Source: Saccharothrix deserti (GTDB lineage Bacteria; Actinomycetota; Actinomycetes; Mycobacteriales; Pseudonocardiaceae). From it: 64,000 nt of DNA. Under the pieces are notes generated by a model. The model did not search any database. It was not told the DNA's origin and saw only the letters and a program-made list of their open reading frames with translations. This document shows positions 61,149 through 64,000 of the stretch, one piece after another (the stretch's first letter is position 1; every line of letters starts with the position of its first letter). A program made the position numbers and the translations under genes. Location: NCBI RefSeq assembly GCF_009769385.1, contig NZ_VKAB01000008.1, positions 186,001-250,000 on the forward strand. Reading direction: 5' to 3'.

Positions 61149-62215
61149 CAAACACAGGCGAACTTCCAGTTGGTGGTGAGCGTGGACTTGGCACTGGCCA
61201 GGTCCACGTCCACCAGCTGGGTGTCGTCCGGCACGTAGGCCAGCGGGTCCTCCAGCAGGTCAAGGCCGAGCAGACCCTCCACCAGGGTGTGCAGGCACAA
61301 CGCCGAGTAGCCGCGCAGGTAGCCGCCCTCCTGGGTGAGCACGGTCGGCAGGCCGAGTCCCGACACGGCCCGGCCGATGGCGCGGTAGCCGTCGGCGGTG
61401 AGGTTGTGCCTGCCGTTCGGGTCGAACGCGGACCCGTCGAAGCCGGAGGCGCAGACCAGGAAGTCCGCGCCGAACTCGGCCAACGCCGGGAACGCGATCT
61501 CCTCCAACGCCCGCCGGTAGGCGATGTCGCCCGCGCCCAGGGACAGCTCCACGTTGATGTTGGACGGGCCCGACTCGGCCGGCGCGCCGGTCTGGGCGTG
61601 GTTGACGCCCCACGGGCCGTGGCGCATGTGCACTGAGATGGTGAGCACGCCGTGGGTGTCGCGGAACACCTCCTGGGTGCCGTTGCCGTGGTGCACGTCC
61701 CAGTCCAGGACGGCGACCCGGCGGCCCGCGCGACGGGCCGTCTCGGCGACCAGCGCGGCGTTGTTGACCAGGCAGTACCCGTCCGGCACGGTCGGCTGGG
61801 CGTGGTGGCCGGGCGGGCGGACCAGGGCGTACGCCAGGCGCGTGCGGCCGGCCGCGACCGCCTCGTACGCCGCCAGCGCGGTGCCGGCGGCGGCGCGGAT
61901 CGCGTCCCACGAGCCGGGGCCGACGACCGTGTTCACCTCGACGGCGGTGCGCTGCTCGCACGCCAGCCGAAGATCATCCAGGTAGGACCGCGCGTGGACG
62001 CGGGCCAGTTCCTCGTCGGTCGCGAACCGGCCGGTCGACCACGACAGGTGCGGTGCGACCGGTCCGTGCTCCAAGGCGTGCCGGAACGTGCGCAGCCGGG
62101 CCGCGTTCTCCGGGTGCGGTTCCGCCGCGTCGAGCCAGTCCCACCGGCCGGGCAGCTCCCACAGGCCCGTGCCGGTGTCGTGCTCGAGGCAGGCGTCGTG
62201 CCAGAAAAACTCCAC
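61148..62215 (-). CDS. Class II histone-deacetylase-like amidohydrolase
   Basis: A 355-residue zinc hydrolase of the arginase/deacetylase fold. [15 protein letters not shown] opens the protein; [20 protein letters not shown] has the catalytic His pair; [17 protein letters not shown] supplies Asp/His metal ligands; [15 protein letters not shown] holds the second Asp and LTQEGGYL the conserved Gly-Gly-Tyr (active-site Tyr). Bacterial members act on acetylpolyamines or acetyl-lysine; which applies here is unknown. Its stop codon abuts the outer arm of the inverted repeat. Start ATG with CTGAGGTGG upstream. Confidence 0.9.
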   Translation of the reverse strand: MEFFWHDACLEHDTGTGLWELPGRWDWLDAAEPHPENAARLRTFRHALEHGPVAPHLSWSTGRFATDEELARVHARSYLDDLRLACEQRTAVEVNTVVGPGSWDAIRAAAGTALAAYEAVAAGRTRLAYALVRPPGHHAQPTVPDGYCLVNNAALVAETARRAGRRVAVLDWDVHHGNGTQEVFRDTHGVLTISVHMRHGPWGVNHAQTGAPAESGPSNINVELSLGAGDIAYRRALEEIAFPALAEFGADFLVCASGFDGSAFDPNGRHNLTADGYRAIGRAVSGLGLPTVLTQEGGYLRGYSALCLHTLVEGLLGLDLLEDPLAYVPDDTQLVDVDLASAKSTLTTNWKFACV

Positions 62216-62279
62216 CTCAGGGGGATATCAGGGCGATCACGGATGGTCCAGCGCGTTTGACCGGGTGCACACTGGTCAC

Positions 62280-62594
62280 ATGGTCATCGGTCTCATCACG
62301 GGCCTCATCGCGATACTGGGAGTGCTCGCCGCGCTGGCGCACGACGGTTACCTCGCGATGCTCGGTTCCGCCGCCAAGTCCAAGCGCGCCGCGGGCGCGC
62401 CCATAGCGCAGTACGTGCGCAGTCGGTGGACCCTCGCCGGGGTGACGACGATCATCGCGCTGGTGGGTCTGCTGATCACGGCAGGAGGCTCCGTCTCGGG
62501 CGACATCATCGGCGCGCTGATCGCCGGCGGCGCCGGTCTGGCCGCCACCAACGCGCTCCAGAGCACCCGGAAGCGGCTCGACAGCGGCAGCTAG
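62280..62594 (+). CDS. Small membrane protein, 104 aa
   Basis: A 104-residue protein with three hydrophobic segments ([58 protein letters not shown]) and a positively charged loop ([10 protein letters not shown]) plus a basic C-terminus. No family is recognised. It is divergent from the deacetylase gene across 64 bases. ATG at 62280 lacks a clear ribosome site. Small three-helix proteins of this type are common in actinobacteria without known role. Confidence 0.62.
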   Translation: MVIGLITGLIAILGVLAALAHDGYLAMLGSAAKSKRAAGAPIAQYVRSRWTLAGVTTIIALVGLLITAGGSVSGDIIGALIAGGAGLAATNALQSTRKRLDSGS

Positions 62595-62793
62595 GAGATT
62601 CACTCTTACGTGTGGCACAAGGCTGATCTCCGCAGCTCTACGTGGACCCTGCACCTACCCTGAGGTAGTTGCGGGGTCCTCGACGTCCCACCCCCACGTT
62701 CCCCCGCGCCACTCGGCCCAAACAGGGCTGAGCCCAACAGGTGAAAAGGCCGCGAGGGCCGTAAGGCCCGGGGGCGGGAGGGGTCTGCACAGC

Positions 62794-63687
62794 ATGGACA
62801 TCGCGGAACCGGAACGGTCGGGCCGGCATCGACTGGACGACGGGGCGGCGATCTGGCTGCCCATGGGCGGCGAGTTGGTGCACACGCCGCACGAACGCGT
62901 GGTGGTGCGACCGCTGCCCGCGGAACCACCCCCGCCCGACCCGTACGTCGACACCGACGCGATGGGTCTGCGCAAGTTCAACATCGGCCTGGTGCCCGCC
63001 TCGGTGACGCCGCCCCGGACGTGGAAGCGGGCCGCGTGGTTCACGGTGCTGTCCTCGGCGGGCGTCCTGGTCGGCCTGGCCATCGCGGCGGCCAAGCTGG
63101 TCGGCTCGAACCCGGTCGAGCGGATCGGGATGCCGGGCTACCCGACGGACGTGCCGCTGCTCACCGGTTTCGCCACCACCGGGCCGCCGTCGACCACCTC
63201 GGCCGCCTGGGGGACGGGCCGCCGGACGGCCGAGGTCGTGGCGGACGGCGTGATCGCACCCACCGACGACGGCACGGCCGCGGGCGGCACTTCCTCGACC
63301 GGGGACACCACCAGCGCGCCAGGCCCCTCCACGTCCGCGCACGTCACCACCGTTCTCGCGGAGTCACAGCCGGTGGTCGACGCGGAGGCGATCGCGATCA
63401 GCACGGAGCGTTTCTACGAAGAGGTGGCGGTGAACGCGGACACCGCGTTGACCATGGTCTCCGACTCGTTCCGGTCGAACGGTGAGGCGCTGCTGGCGCA
63501 GCGGTTCGCCGACGTGTCGCTGATCGAGGTGACGGAGATCAGCGTGGACCCGGCGAACGGCATCACGGTCAGCACGATGCAGGTCACGCGCAAGGACGGG
63601 ACCACCACCACGGAGAAGCGCGAGCTGGTGTTCACCACCGCCGACGTCCCGTTGATCGACGACGAACGGCCGGTGGACGACGCCTAG
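62794..63687 (+). CDS. Single-pass membrane protein with extracytoplasmic domain
   Basis: A 297-residue protein. The N-terminal 90 residues are cytoplasmic and Pro-rich (VVVRPLPAEPPPPDPYVDTD); one helix lies near 92-112 (AAWFTVLSSAGVLVGLAIAA); a Thr/Ser/Gly/Pro linker follows (AAGGTSSTGDTTSAPGPSTS); residues 200-290 make a small alpha/beta domain (ISTERFYEEVAVNADTALTM, VTEISVDPANGITVSTMQVT). I recognise no enzyme motif. GGCGGGAGGGG precedes the ATG. The 199-base gap before it shows nothing beyond that site. Confidence 0.68.
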   Translation: MDIAEPERSGRHRLDDGAAIWLPMGGELVHTPHERVVVRPLPAEPPPPDPYVDTDAMGLRKFNIGLVPASVTPPRTWKRAAWFTVLSSAGVLVGLAIAAAKLVGSNPVERIGMPGYPTDVPLLTGFATTGPPSTTSAAWGTGRRTAEVVADGVIAPTDDGTAAGGTSSTGDTTSAPGPSTSAHVTTVLAESQPVVDAEAIAISTERFYEEVAVNADTALTMVSDSFRSNGEALLAQRFADVSLIEVTEISVDPANGITVSTMQVTRKDGTTTTEKRELVFTTADVPLIDDERPVDDA

Positions 63688-63865
63688 CCCAGTCCGCGTA
63701 CACCGAACCAACCCGACCAGGGCATCTTTCCGTAATCTTTCATCCGTTCGAGCGACGACATTTGACCACTGGTCGCCACGAACGAGTGAACTCCCCCGCT
63801 GAGCTGGCTTCTCGTCGGTCGACCACGGTACGAGTCTTGGCGACGACACGACGAGGGAGTCGCCA

Positions 63866-64000
63866 GTGCAGTGCCCTACGCCAGTACAGCGCCCCACGAC
63901 GAGCGGTCGCAGGCACACCCGCGCGGGTTCGGTCTCGGTGGCCGAGCTGATCAGGAAACAGCGGACACCGGTGCGAATCCCGTACCGCGAGCAAGCGGCC
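63866..64000 (+). CDS. 5' end of a gene running off the right edge
   Basis: GTG at 63866 has GAGGGAG seven bases upstream and opens a frame to the window end (45 codons), Arg/Thr-rich at first and then GSVSVAELIRKQRTPVRIPY. The SVAELIRKQ-type start recurs in actinobacterial regulatory or membrane proteins, but nothing can be assigned from this fragment. A competing frame from GTG at 63871 is also open but less protein-like. Confidence 0.5.
   Translation, partial: MQCPTPVQRPTTSGRRHTRAGSVSVAELIRKQRTPVRIPYREQAA

Overview
The window is high-GC DNA with actinobacterial gene content. It carries fbiC (coenzyme F420), a mycobacterial-type LexA box ahead of an imuA'-imuB-dnaE2 cassette, WXG100 and TNT toxin genes, DUF1918, DUF3017 and PerM-type proteins, and many GTG or TTG starts. 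The block aroQ - uvrD1 - M23 peptidase - sucC - sucD - DUF5336 - perM - purN - purH has the gene order of the Mycobacterium tuberculosis Rv0948c-Rv0957 region. A filamentous actinomycete of the Pseudonocardiaceae (Saccharothrix, Actinosynnema or Lentzea type) is my best inference; no rRNA or other species marker is present.

Left part (1-23,000): truncated fbiC, a Tat-exported phosphoesterase, exonuclease III with two small operon partners, isocitrate dehydrogenase, a YdjM-like membrane protein, a run of small Cys-rich genes and two tandem tRNA-like sequences, a J-domain/NERD fusion protein, an LLM oxidoreductase, a HhH-GPD repair protein, a receptor Ser/Thr kinase, an MFS pump with a divergent ArsR-type regulator, a three-gene ABC exporter, a TetR/dehydratase divergon, an inositol-phosphatase-like enzyme, malate dehydrogenase and a pentapeptide protein.

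Middle (23,000-35,000): one leftward cluster encoding a YbaB-like protein, a WXG100 protein, a 1,999-residue polymorphic toxin with an internal TNT (NAD glycohydrolase) domain, a small immunity-like protein, and two further TNT proteins that carry the same immunity-like domain at their N-termini. This is the most distinctive system here. No ESX/type VII ATPase or membrane gene lies in the window.

Right part (35,000-64,000): two transporters, folD-DUF3017, a second TetR divergon driving a RibD/DHFR-like reductase, a 132-bp nested inverted repeat, the SOS mutagenesis cassette under a LexA box, the purine/succinyl-CoA block, a lipase, an M23 peptidase, uvrD1, and aroQ behind a Phe/Tyr-rich leader peptide and terminator that look like an attenuator. 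A class II histone-deacetylase-like hydrolase and membrane proteins follow; the last gene runs off the right edge.

Many intergenic regions hold long perfect hairpins without U-tracts, which I read as terminators. Coordinates were taken from the sequence; starts were chosen by ribosome-binding site, overlap with the upstream gene, and family length.
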